Source: a virus. From it: a stretch of 64,000 nt of DNA. The notes beneath the pieces were generated by a model. It ran no database searches, was not told where the DNA came from, and worked only from the letters and a program-made list of their open reading frames with translations. The stretch covers positions 1 through 64,000 of IMG/VR virus record IMGVR_UViG_3300028829_004140; one strand, 5' to 3'. A program made the position numbers and the translations under genes. How positions within the stretch are numbered: position 1 is the stretch's first letter; every line of letters starts with the position of its first letter. Shown piece after piece: positions 55,009 to 63,077 of the stretch.

Positions 55009-55722
55009 CTAGTTATATACTATAAACTTTTTTGGAGTATAGTACAAGTTAAAATCTGGATGATTAACTATTTCCCTACAGAAAGTCCCATCTTCTCCTA
55101 GTGGCATATTCTCTTTATACTTGAAATGTTGTGCAGAGGATGCTCTGATAGAAATAGGTCCGTGTGCAACGGGCTGCTTGTTTTTAGTCATTACATTTGT
55201 TCTAGGGATGTTAAACCATCCTTCTGGAACAGGGTCTGGATTTGGTTCTACCAATATTATAGGCTCCACGTTTAAAACATCCTTATCGTTAACCGACTCC
55301 CAGATAGGAAACAATTCTCCCCGACTATAGTTATGAACAAGTGCATCCACATCGGGATTCACGAAAACCTTTTTGACAAATTCGCATTTTTTAGGATGAA
55401 TATCGTCGTCAACATCGCAAAAAGAAATAACCTCATCATCGTCCCGGTTGTGAGAAGTGAGGATGTAGGAAAATGAACCTTTGTTTCTAGCCCATCCCGG
55501 AAGCTTTCTTGTTGGCGAGGTCGTGATACTATATTCATCAAACCATCTACCTAGTCTTTGGCACAGTGCGTGGGCAACTTCGGTTCTATCTAATAATCCG
55601 CTTCCCACAAAGGTTACTTTTTCAGGTTGCATACTTTGAGCGGCAATAAAATTAACACATCTCTCTAATAAGTGCCAATCTTTATCACAAAATGTTATGC
55701 AAAAATTTGATTTTATAGTCAT
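55009..55722 (-). CDS. GT2/GT-A-like glycosyltransferase inserted between polymerase halves
   Basis: A 237-residue protein with a GT-A beginning (SNFCITFCDKDWHLLERCVN) and a metal-binding DXD in EVISFCDVDDDIHPKKCEFV (about 97-116). The acceptor-side NMPLGEDGTFCREIVNHPDF holds an ED. It is unrelated to replication, yet lies between the polymerase N-half and the exonuclease. It is probably a glycan-locus gene that moved here by recombination. Confidence 0.65.
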   Translation of the reverse strand: MTIKSNFCITFCDKDWHLLERCVNFIAAQSMQPEKVTFVGSGLLDRTEVAHALCQRLGRWFDEYSITTSPTRKLPGWARNKGSFSYILTSHNRDDDEVISFCDVDDDIHPKKCEFVKKVFVNPDVDALVHNYSRGELFPIWESVNDKDVLNVEPIILVEPNPDPVPEGWFNIPRTNVMTKNKQPVAHGPISIRASSAQHFKYKENMPLGEDGTFCREIVNHPDFNLYYTPKKFIVYN

Positions 55723-55732
55723 TTACTGAAAT

Positions 55733-55951
55733 TCACTTTTTTAAAGAGATGAATTGATCTACGGCTTCATCTAAAGTTCTGAAAAGTTTGCTGTAATTAT
55801 GACGCTTGCTATAGACTTGATACTTATTTTTTGGTACACGTAATGATGTAACCATCGTGTCCTGTAGGTTGCAAAGAGATACTCCTTTAAACTCAATAGA
55901 GCATCCATCATATATGATTTCTTTGTAAAGTAATTTTTGTGCGTTATTCAT
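55733..55951 (-). CDS. 72-residue unknown protein after polymerase N-half
   Basis: A small basic protein starting MNNAQKLLYKEIIYDGCSIE and ending FRTLDEAVDQFISLKK. The start used here, ATG 55951, overlaps the polymerase N-half stop by 8 nt; a longer in-frame start 36 nt upstream is possible. The helix-strand pattern suggests a compact alpha/beta fold. Placement directly after the catalytic half makes a linker or accessory subunit role conceivable, but nothing proves it. Confidence 0.5.
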   Translation of the reverse strand: MNNAQKLLYKEIIYDGCSIEFKGVSLCNLQDTMVTSLRVPKNKYQVYSKRHNYSKLFRTLDEAVDQFISLKK

Positions 55952-57545
55952 TTTTGCATATCTCCATGATTTTTGATAATAAGTCAATTCCTAAAACGTC
56001 GAATTTAACGTGTCCCTGTTTTTCAAGGGGGTTCATTTCAAAAGCAACGATTGGATCACCGTTTTTATCAACCGTCATCGGACAAACGTCCGAAAGTTTA
56101 TGTTTTGAAATAATTACACCAGCAGGATGTTTTCCTTGTGATTTATTAGTTCCTTCGATATTTATAGCTTGGGTAAAGATGTCCTTCATAGGACCGTCTA
56201 ATTTTCCATCTTCATTAATGTAACAGTAGTTTTTAAGTTTTTCTGGTTGGTGTTCCAAGGCCCATAGAATTACAGACTTGCTATCCATTAACTCTAGCTG
56301 ATCGGAAATTAATTGCTCGTCAGGCAGAGCCGCTGTCATTTCGTTGATTTCGGCAAAACTAGAAGCTTCATTTACTCTACAAACCTCTTTTATTGCAGAC
56401 CTTCCTTGTAGCCTGCCCATTGTAATCATTTGTGCAACATTTGATTCTCCATACTTTTCCTTGATGTACGAGATTACATCATCCCTATATTCTGCCGGAA
56501 CATCCATATCAATATCAGGAATTGCCACATTATCTTCTGTATTACGTCCTTCATTATAAAAACGCTCAAAGAGAAGATCAAACTCAACAGGATCAACGTC
56601 TGTGATTCCTAAAAGATATGATATCAAGCAACCAGCGGCAGATCCTCGACCCGGACCAGCGAGCCAACCTTGTGATTTAACCCATCGAATAATATCCTGA
56701 ACGATCAAAAAGTAACCAGAAAGCTGTGCTTTAAAAATAACCTTTAGTTCGTGTTTGATTTGTTTCGTATAGCGATCCTTGTCTTCTTGGGTAGTAATCT
56801 TTTCTGTGCCTACAAGTCTTGATTTCCAGCCCTCTCTACATAATTCTGTGAGATAATCATCCTCGCTGATTCCGTCAGGACATGGAAAGGTAGGGAATGA
56901 TGGTTTATCAGCAAGGTCGTATTCTTCGCATTTATCCACAATTCGCCAAATATCATTTTGACCCTCAGTAAAGCAAATCTTGGTAAATTCTTGGTTTTGG
57001 TTTTTTAGGTGAAACGTTCCATAGCTTTTATGAAGAGGATCGAAGAACTGCTCATAATCGTGTTCTAAGTTATTTACCTTCTTTAGTGTGGTTTTCATCT
57101 TGCCACATAACATGATTCTATGACACTCAGCGTCACTTTCATCTACATAATAGATTGCCTGCGACTCATAATCAAGCTGTACATGATTGCTTTTAAAAAG
57201 GTTGGCAAATCCATTTTTTTCTGCGGTAACACAAAGTACATTTCCTCGACTGGCAACATCTTTAAGAACATTGAGAGTCTGGTTTGATACATACTTTACA
57301 AGGTCGAACCATCCATCCTTATTTTTGGCGTAAAGAATATAGCCATCAAACTCGCATCCAATAATTGGCTTGATACCATTTTGCTTACATTCCTGTTGGA
57401 AATCTACGGCCCCGGAAAGCGTGCCAAAATCAGCTATTCCACAAGCCGTATACCCATACTCCGCACAGCGTTTTGCTAATTTATCAGCCTTGCAAAACCC
57501 GTGCTGTAAAGAAAAGTGAGTTTTGCAGTTAACTGGGTTCCACAT
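55944..57545 (-). CDS. dnaE: DNA polymerase III alpha (DnaE-type), N-terminal catalytic half
   Basis: A 533-residue protein with an N-terminal PHP domain and the palm. LAGPGRGSAAGCLISYLLGI, then VEFDLLFERFYNEGR and AIPDIDMDVP supply the first two catalytic Asp (D344, D346, equal to E. coli D401/D403). VKFDVLGI near the C-terminus supplies the third (D516, E. coli D555). The protein stops 17 residues later, and the rest of DnaE is in the gene at 52564-54141. PHP His ligands are lost: the 'H.H' motif reads KTHFS and 'TDH' reads ADFG. ATG 57545 follows GAGGA. A near-consensus sigma70 promoter precedes it. Confidence 0.9.
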   Translation of the reverse strand: MWNPVNCKTHFSLQHGFCKADKLAKRCAEYGYTACGIADFGTLSGAVDFQQECKQNGIKPIIGCEFDGYILYAKNKDGWFDLVKYVSNQTLNVLKDVASRGNVLCVTAEKNGFANLFKSNHVQLDYESQAIYYVDESDAECHRIMLCGKMKTTLKKVNNLEHDYEQFFDPLHKSYGTFHLKNQNQEFTKICFTEGQNDIWRIVDKCEEYDLADKPSFPTFPCPDGISEDDYLTELCREGWKSRLVGTEKITTQEDKDRYTKQIKHELKVIFKAQLSGYFLIVQDIIRWVKSQGWLAGPGRGSAAGCLISYLLGITDVDPVEFDLLFERFYNEGRNTEDNVAIPDIDMDVPAEYRDDVISYIKEKYGESNVAQMITMGRLQGRSAIKEVCRVNEASSFAEINEMTAALPDEQLISDQLELMDSKSVILWALEHQPEKLKNYCYINEDGKLDGPMKDIFTQAINIEGTNKSQGKHPAGVIISKHKLSDVCPMTVDKNGDPIVAFEMNPLEKQGHVKFDVLGIDLLSKIMEICKNE

Positions 57546-57586
57546 ATGTTCCTCAAATCTATTTCGCAAAGTTTAGTGTACGTCTT

Positions 57587-57615
57587 ATTATAGTATGAGA
57601 GTGCTGATTTGCCAA
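57587..57615 (-). promoter_or_regulatory. near-consensus sigma70 promoter of polymerase N-half
   Basis: On the minus strand TTGGCA (57615-57610) and TATAAT (57592-57587) are separated by exactly 17 nt, one mismatch from the full bacterial consensus. The predicted start of RNA is near 57580, leaving a ~35 nt leader that contains GAGGA and the ATG at 57545. Host RNA polymerase could use it early. Confidence 0.75.
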
Positions 57616-57645
57616 CTGGTTTTTTCATATTTTATTTAAATCACC

Positions 57646-57744
57646 TCATCTCCAATGAACAGATTTAAGACCGCTATCCTTGAAAAAATGGTACAAACTA
57701 GCTGTGCCACACTTATTGAATCCTATTTGAAAAATCTTCATCAT
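57646..57744 (-). pseudogene. truncated sulfotransferase remnant
   Basis: ATG 57744 to TGA 57646 leaves 32 residues (KIFQIGFNKCGTASLYHFFK and GLKSVHWR). The phosphate-binding segment IGFNKCGTASL and SVHW at ~30 are the opening blocks of a PAPS-dependent sulfotransferase family that normally runs to over 200 residues. The frame continues after the TGA as GDLNKI and then stops again. The start overlaps the stop of the nuclease gene. It is probably an inactivated gene. Confidence 0.65.
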
Positions 57745-58757
57745 CCCGGCGCCTCGTAATATCCTACACTATGACCTTTTTTAGTACACTCTTTAACAGT
57801 TGCGTCATGTCCTATGTCATAAAGCCTATCTTCTACATAATTGCACATAGACTTATCTGTTCCGGGCCATTTTTCTTTGTAAAAGTGACATAACCTTGTA
57901 CATTTAAAACTAGACCTGTTTTTTGAACATGGTCGAGGGTAGTTCGTTTTTCTTATGTCTTTGTATCTTTTTTCCAGCATTGTCAAAAATTTCTTTTGGT
58001 CACTTTTGTCAAAACACATGCTGAATGGACCGCCATCGCGAGTAAAAAATATACTCATAATTGCTTGTTTATACTGCGGATACAGCTTAGATATTGCATA
58101 ATTATATAATAATAACTGAGGATCTTCTAAAAGTTTCTCGTATGTTTTCTTTTCTCCAGTCGCCCAATTCTTTCTTTGTCCCGTTTTCCAATCTACAACT
58201 TCTATTATGTCGCTATCAATTTCTGTAACTAGGTCAATAGTTCCTTTAATTGCAAGCTGTCCTTGGGTTCCATCTTCGTATGTAAAATTAGCCCAGTCTT
58301 CTTCAATAACTATGTTGAACTGAGGCTCTGTGTCTACGATCTTTCTTTTACGGGGGTCGAACTGTCCGTCGTTAAATAACAAAGCCTCGTTGATTTGTTT
58401 GCTGCAAAATTTAATATCTGCCGGTGTGTAATTATGATGGTCGTTTGAAGAATACCATTCAAAGCTTCTGTCTAGTAGTTCCTTTACGAATTTTTTGGTT
58501 TTTAGTTTTGTTTCAGTAAAGTTTACCTCTCCAAGCGCATCATCTACAATAGATCTTGGCGTTTTTTTATCTGCCGGATGGTCTTGAATATCTTTTGTGC
58601 AGGAGGCGAGGCACTCCATTACTTTGTGGACCATAGTTCCTAGTTGGGCCTTTTTTCCAGAAGGAGACTGGTAACCTAAGTTGTAGGTGATAAAATACTG
58701 CAATTCACAGTATTCGAAATTATTATAGCTTGAACTACGTATATACTCTACAATCAT
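57741..58757 (-). CDS. PD-(D/E)XK nuclease, RecB/Cas4-like
   Basis: A 338-residue protein. SYNNFEYCELQYFITYNLGY at the start is the usual first helix of the family. GTMVHKVMECLA brings the His. KGTIDLVTEIDSDIIEVVDW followed by KTGQRKNW is the D...(E/D)xK core (about 172-195). A C-terminal Cys group (CSKNRSSFKCTRLCHFYKE and later MC) could hold an iron-sulfur or zinc cluster as in Cas4/AddB-type nucleases. It acts in DNA recombination or end processing. It overlaps the sulfotransferase remnant and the dNMP kinase by 4 nt each. Confidence 0.8.
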   Translation of the reverse strand: MIVEYIRSSSYNNFEYCELQYFITYNLGYQSPSGKKAQLGTMVHKVMECLASCTKDIQDHPADKKTPRSIVDDALGEVNFTETKLKTKKFVKELLDRSFEWYSSNDHHNYTPADIKFCSKQINEALLFNDGQFDPRKRKIVDTEPQFNIVIEEDWANFTYEDGTQGQLAIKGTIDLVTEIDSDIIEVVDWKTGQRKNWATGEKKTYEKLLEDPQLLLYNYAISKLYPQYKQAIMSIFFTRDGGPFSMCFDKSDQKKFLTMLEKRYKDIRKTNYPRPCSKNRSSFKCTRLCHFYKEKWPGTDKSMCNYVEDRLYDIGHDATVKECTKKGHSVGYYEAPG

Positions 58758-59698
58758 TGATTGGCCTTTATTGTATGAACAGTTTTTTTACCATTGGTGA
58801 CAGTAGCGGCTCCTAACCATCCCCAGTCATTAAGCGTTTTGATTATTTCTTTACAAACTTCATGAATTTCCATATTTTTATTATCAATTAAACAATCCAC
58901 AAAATCCCAGTTTTCTTTAATCTCTTTTTCGCTAGAGTGAGTATCTCCGTAGATATCTCTTGTGTGTCCTATTACTTTACCTCCGACCTCTTGGATAGCC
59001 AAGATTTCATTTTTGAAACGACAGTCGTCAATCACCGCTAACAATGGACGTTCTTCTTCGATATCTTTTAACGTTCTTTTTATCCAAACGGGTTCCCAGA
59101 TTTTACGCATAACGTCTGTGCCAAAGAATTGCATAAATTCACGGGCGGTCATTGGGCCTGCGGCGTGATATGTTAAATTGATTCTAGCAAGGTCTTTTTG
59201 CATTTCCTCATTGCCATATTCACTATCACTAGGAAACCAATCGCACAACAAATTGCCCCATTCTTCTTCAAGAATCTCCTTAGTAGCAATTCCCGGCATG
59301 TTTTCCCATCTTAGGTGAGGAACAATCTGGTCTTTATAAGCATTGCTGCCATAACACTGCTCGTAAGTAAGTCCGAACAAAGACATACAGATACTCTTCA
59401 AAGAATCTGCAAAGGAATACTTTTTAACAAAGGGCCACATATTATACATAGCCCATTCAACAAATTCAGGATCTCGCCTAGAGATATCCATAAAGGTGTC
59501 ACCCTGTTCAATTTTACCACCACTATCTACAATCTCTGTGTTAACAATCAACCTACCAGTATCTGGAGCTATTCCAAAGTTTTGGATAACTTCTTGGGCG
59601 CGTAACTGATACCCGTGAAGGAAGTTACATGCGGTAGTTTTTCCTGACTGTTTCGATCCAGCAAAGGCAAGTATTCTAGTTTCTGATTGATTATTCAT
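58754..59698 (-). CDS. deoxynucleoside monophosphate kinase
   Basis: A 314-residue P-loop kinase. GSKQSGKTT (14-22) binds ATP. TAREFMQFFGTDVMRKIWEP and LLAVIDDCRFKNEILAIQEV match the dNMP-kinase block seen in T4 gp1-type enzymes, which phosphorylate dNMPs for DNA synthesis. The segment YEQCYGSNAYKDQ fits the lid area. It sits between primase and nuclease genes, in the replication operon, and overlaps both by 4-8 nt. The call rests on conserved order of motifs. Confidence 0.8.
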   Translation of the reverse strand: MNNQSETRILAFAGSKQSGKTTACNFLHGYQLRAQEVIQNFGIAPDTGRLIVNTEIVDSGGKIEQGDTFMDISRRDPEFVEWAMYNMWPFVKKYSFADSLKSICMSLFGLTYEQCYGSNAYKDQIVPHLRWENMPGIATKEILEEEWGNLLCDWFPSDSEYGNEEMQKDLARINLTYHAAGPMTAREFMQFFGTDVMRKIWEPVWIKRTLKDIEEERPLLAVIDDCRFKNEILAIQEVGGKVIGHTRDIYGDTHSSEKEIKENWDFVDCLIDNKNMEIHEVCKEIIKTLNDWGWLGAATVTNGKKTVHTIKANQ

Positions 59699-60803
59699 TA
59701 CTTTTCCTTGTAAACGGTAGATAGGGTATAATTTCTTTTTTAATGTCTTCGCTTGTCATTTGTCCCAAGTCGCGCTGCTTTATTGGGATATCCTTACTGT
59801 CAAACCAGCTATCTAATTCTGGCCTGAAGTAATTGAATCTCCTACCACATTTTTTAATTATGGAATCAGCAGACTTCTTTCCAGCTTCATCGTAATCTGT
59901 TAGTATGACAACATTAAGCGCTCCTGACGATTCTAGCAGTATTAATTGATCTTCACTTAGTGATGTTCCAAATATTCCTACTGTCATGTCTAAACCAGAC
60001 TCAAATGCTCGCCAAACATCACCTTGACCTTCTACCAAAATAACTGTTTTAGTTTCAAGTATATTGCTTTTGGCGTAATTTAGTCCATAAAGAATATTCT
60101 TAGTGAATCCTTTGCTATGTAGCCATTTTGGCTGTAGATGTTCTTTAATGGCTCTACCAACACATCCTACATAGTTATTATCTTCATCATATAAGGGTAC
60201 AACAACTCTTCCTGACATTGGCTGATTTTCAACAGTGCATTCTCCAATATCAAATTTTTCTAATATATCTACGCTGTGCCCTCTTCCTACAAAATATTGC
60301 GAAGGAATATTTAGTTTGTTTCTAATTGAAGACCTCGTAAATTGAGACTCCTTCCTTGCAATCTTCCTGTTAAACACGTCTACTGTTCGACTACTTCTGT
60401 CAACAAAGCTAGACTCTATTTCTTCTATGTCAGTGTCTAAAAACCAACAAATAAAAGAAGCGGTTTCAAGCATAGAAATATCTTTGTTTCTATGTCGCTT
60501 CAAACATCCCCGAACAAAACCAAAAAGGTTTCCGATATGTTCTTCCTCGCAGTGATTTGTCCAGCAAGACCAGTTTCCAGTGTTTGATTCGCCGTCAGTA
60601 AATATACAGCAACCTTCTGGATTGTCACCTCCATGAATAGGGCAAGCAAAGGCCAATCTATTTGGAAACTCTACCCAGTTTACGCCGAAATAATCTAATA
60701 ACTGTTTTGATTTTGGAAGCAGGGCTTCACAGAGTGACGATATTTTCTTCTTCGTCAAATTCTTCGGTTTCAAAACCCTGTTCTCTTGTTCTCGAATTAT
60801 CAT
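59691..60803 (-). CDS. DnaG-type DNA primase
   Basis: A 370-residue primase. A CHC2-type zinc finger uses C54-x2-H57 (CPIHGG) and C80-x4-C85 (CWTNHC). The TOPRIM domain has VILVEGQGDVWR (acidic Glu) and VVILTDYDEAGKKSADSIIK (DxD). It lacks the DnaB-binding C-terminal domain of cellular DnaG. ATG 60803 has AGGA upstream and lies inside the helicase gene, giving a 77 nt overlap. It makes RNA primers at the phage fork. Confidence 0.88.
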   Translation of the reverse strand: MIIREQENRVLKPKNLTKKKISSLCEALLPKSKQLLDYFGVNWVEFPNRLAFACPIHGGDNPEGCCIFTDGESNTGNWSCWTNHCEEEHIGNLFGFVRGCLKRHRNKDISMLETASFICWFLDTDIEEIESSFVDRSSRTVDVFNRKIARKESQFTRSSIRNKLNIPSQYFVGRGHSVDILEKFDIGECTVENQPMSGRVVVPLYDEDNNYVGCVGRAIKEHLQPKWLHSKGFTKNILYGLNYAKSNILETKTVILVEGQGDVWRAFESGLDMTVGIFGTSLSEDQLILLESSGALNVVILTDYDEAGKKSADSIIKKCGRRFNYFRPELDSWFDSKDIPIKQRDLGQMTSEDIKKEIIPYLPFTRKSNE

Positions 60804-62187
60804 GTATCTCGTTCCTAGTTAAACCCTGCTGGATTCTTCCAAACTTACCGAACATTTTCATACTAATATAATCTCCATCATCTAGTCCCTCTCCATGTCT
60901 AGCAACGACAGGTACAATCTTTCTGTCTCCATTCTCAGGACCATCCTCCGCTTTTTCTTCGTCTGATTTTAATTTAAAGATTGAAAAACTAGTACAGAGC
61001 CATACAAGCCTGTCAGAACCAGAAACAACGTCCGTAGTTTCTTTTGTAATTCCATCCCTGTTGAGTTGAACAAACGCCAAACACGCAACATCATATTTAA
61101 CCACAAAGTTGTGCAGTTTGGTAATTTGAAAACCGAGAACCTGATACTCTTGCATTGCAGCGTTAATACCCTCTGAACCCATTAGTTTCAGATAGTCATA
61201 AACAATAACACAATCTTTTGTTCTACCAGACTCATCGAATCCTACATGCTGGTAAATCCATTTTCTCATTTGAGAAATAATGTTTTCGAAAGACTCTCCT
61301 GCAATACTGATGTAGTGATATGGAATTTCTTTTAGTCTTTGCGCCGCATTTTGAACCTTTTCTTTTTCTATTTCACTTTCGCTAAAACGACCAGTAGAAA
61401 TTCTGTTGATTTCTACACCAGACTCATCAGCCAACATTCTGTTGTAGTGATCTTCTTTAGACATTTCTGTGTCTAAAACTAAAACTGGAACATTAACTTC
61501 AGATGCTACGTATTTCGCTACAGCGTCACCAAGCATAGACTTGCCGACCTTGGGCCTAGCAGCAACTAGATCAACGCATTTTCTACGCAAGCCACCGCCG
61601 ATAGCAGCATCTAACGCAGGGAAGCCTGTAGGTATGCCTACGAAGTCGGACACGTTATCAGATAAGAAATCTAAATAATCCTCTATGCCATCTCCAAGCA
61701 GTTCGGTTTTCTTACTAGAAGATTTGTATATGTCACCAGTCGCATCTAGAAGAGGCTCTTCAATCTTGGACACAATGTCCATTATATCCTCTTCCCCACT
61801 TACCTTGCCCAGCTCTTTTTCACAAGCTTTTAGTGTTTGAGACAAGTCTCTAGCAAGTTTTAGTTTCGCTATTTTCGCTGCGTATGATCCTACGTTTTGT
61901 TTTGTTATTGGGAAATTAAACAAAGAACGTACAAAGGATATCTCATCCTTAGAGTTCATCTGCTCAGATACGCCTAAATCATTCGCAGCAGATAAAATTG
62001 AAGATAATTCTACCTGAGTATTTTCAGAAATTGATTTGTATATGCAATCGAATAATAGCTGATTCATAGGATCTGTAAAAGATCTTGATTCTATGAAATC
62101 AACTTCTAGATAAGCATCTAAACCATATTGGCAAAGTGCAGCTAATACAGCTCTTTCTGATGCTAAGTCGCTCAATTTTTTATTCAT
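60727..62187 (-). CDS. DnaB-type replicative helicase
   Basis: A 486-residue hexameric helicase. Residues 1-110 form the N-terminal helical domain (ERAVLAALCQYG, a DnaB-like start). The RecA-like domain begins near 180 (IPTGFPALDAAIGGGL). Walker A is RPKVGKSM (211-218). LVLDTEMSK (237-244) and CVIVYDYLKLMGSEG carry the H1a and Walker B strands. It loads with the primase whose gene starts inside its 3' end, so their production is probably coupled. The acidic C-terminus (EEFDEEENIVTL) may bind partners. Confidence 0.92.
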   Translation of the reverse strand: MNKKLSDLASERAVLAALCQYGLDAYLEVDFIESRSFTDPMNQLLFDCIYKSISENTQVELSSILSAANDLGVSEQMNSKDEISFVRSLFNFPITKQNVGSYAAKIAKLKLARDLSQTLKACEKELGKVSGEEDIMDIVSKIEEPLLDATGDIYKSSSKKTELLGDGIEDYLDFLSDNVSDFVGIPTGFPALDAAIGGGLRRKCVDLVAARPKVGKSMLGDAVAKYVASEVNVPVLVLDTEMSKEDHYNRMLADESGVEINRISTGRFSESEIEKEKVQNAAQRLKEIPYHYISIAGESFENIISQMRKWIYQHVGFDESGRTKDCVIVYDYLKLMGSEGINAAMQEYQVLGFQITKLHNFVVKYDVACLAFVQLNRDGITKETTDVVSGSDRLVWLCTSFSIFKLKSDEEKAEDGPENGDRKIVPVVARHGEGLDDGDYISMKMFGKFGRIQQGLTRNEIHDNSRTREQGFETEEFDEEENIVTL

Positions 62188-62193
62188 AAGTTT

Positions 62194-62619
62194 TTATCGT
62201 CGTAAGCATGAATCGCAAGTAAAAAAATCCCTGACGAAAGACGGATTAACACTCACTACTTTACTACACCTTTGGCAAGTTTGGTCAACCTTTTTGAATG
62301 TTGGTCTTCGTCTTTCAGTTAATTCTACATTTGGCGTGATATTATGCTCATCCTTATGTTCACCTTTGTCTACATAGAGGTTCGTTCTTTTTTTTACCTC
62401 CACAGGTTGTCGCATTTTACTTTCCGACTTCATGGAAAACTCTGGAAATTTATTATCTAATTCCGCTTCGTTTTTAGTGACTTCTTTATTGATTTTTTCT
62501 TGACTATTTTTTATAGATTGAGAGTCAATCAAGTCCGTAGCCAAATCTAATAGCTCCATATCGCCAGTTTCTTTAGCTTTCTTAATTAGTTTTTTTATCT
62601 TTACACTTAGATCGCTCAT
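62194..62619 (-). CDS. unknown replication-operon protein with C-terminal zinc ribbon
   Basis: A 141-residue basic protein with helices (KIKKLIKKAKETGDMELLDL) in its first half and a low-complexity middle. A four-Cys zinc ribbon lies at the C-terminus, C115-x2-C118 and C135-x2-C138 (CQRCSK, CDSCLR). Proteins of this kind in phage replication operons often bind DNA or bridge helicase and primase; that is inference. It lies 6 nt before the helicase gene. I do not recognise the family. Confidence 0.5.
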   Translation of the reverse strand: MSDLSVKIKKLIKKAKETGDMELLDLATDLIDSQSIKNSQEKINKEVTKNEAELDNKFPEFSMKSESKMRQPVEVKKRTNLYVDKGEHKDEHNITPNVELTERRRPTFKKVDQTCQRCSKVVSVNPSFVRDFFTCDSCLRR

Positions 62620-63077
62620 TATTTTCTCCTAGCCATATTGTTTAGAGTGTCTGCCATCTTGATAATTCTTTCCTGTTTTCCTTCTAGCATTTGAACCCTA
62701 GCATGTGCATGGTTTTTAACCTTTAAAATCTTTGTAGCTAGTGGATTTTCTTTCACAGCAGAATAATACTTCTTTTCCCATTTTGTAAACCCATCACCGT
62801 ATTGGTCCAGTGTACTACCTATTATAAACCAAATAGAACCTTCTGCCCAATCAAAAACAATTTTTTCTTTAGCTTTTACCCCAGCCAAGTATTCTGAGTA
62901 TGCGTAGAGCCTAAAAGAGTTGATGTAACACGTTTCCTGACTCCATGACTGCATTTCTTCAAAAGAAGCATTGATTACCGTCTCTATCTCTTTAGGAGGG
63001 TCTACTCTAGCAAGAAACTTGGAACTAACCCATTCCTCGATAGTGTTGACAAACTCGGTACTTCTATCCTCTTTCAT
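62619..63077 (-). CDS. small helical protein, possible UvsY-like mediator
   Basis: A 152-residue, mostly helical protein. The layout (acidic start, SFRLYAYSEYLAGVKAKEKI, a low-complexity bridge, then ATKILKVKNHAHARVQMLEG and a basic end) is like T4 UvsY, which loads the recombinase on single strands. Sequence similarity is slight, so this is only a possibility. It starts with AAGG 8 nt upstream, overlaps the sulfotransferase stop by 14 nt, and is followed directly by the zinc-ribbon gene of the replication operon. Confidence 0.35.
   Translation of the reverse strand: MKEDRSTEFVNTIEEWVSSKFLARVDPPKEIETVINASFEEMQSWSQETCYINSFRLYAYSEYLAGVKAKEKIVFDWAEGSIWFIIGSTLDQYGDGFTKWEKKYYSAVKENPLATKILKVKNHAHARVQMLEGKQERIIKMADTLNNMARRK

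Noticed and set aside
52564-57545. Split intein joining the polymerase halves
   Set aside because: The N-half ends LLSKIMEICKNE and the C-half starts MTNFDINDF. Neither has intein blocks or the Cys/Ser/His-Asn residues needed at the junction, and the split point differs from the cyanobacterial one.
57440-57631. Separate ORF starting MKKPVGKSALSYYN overlapping the polymerase start
   Set aside because: It runs about 70 nt into the PHP coding region in another frame, its ribosome-binding site is poorly spaced, and the sigma70 promoter lies within it.
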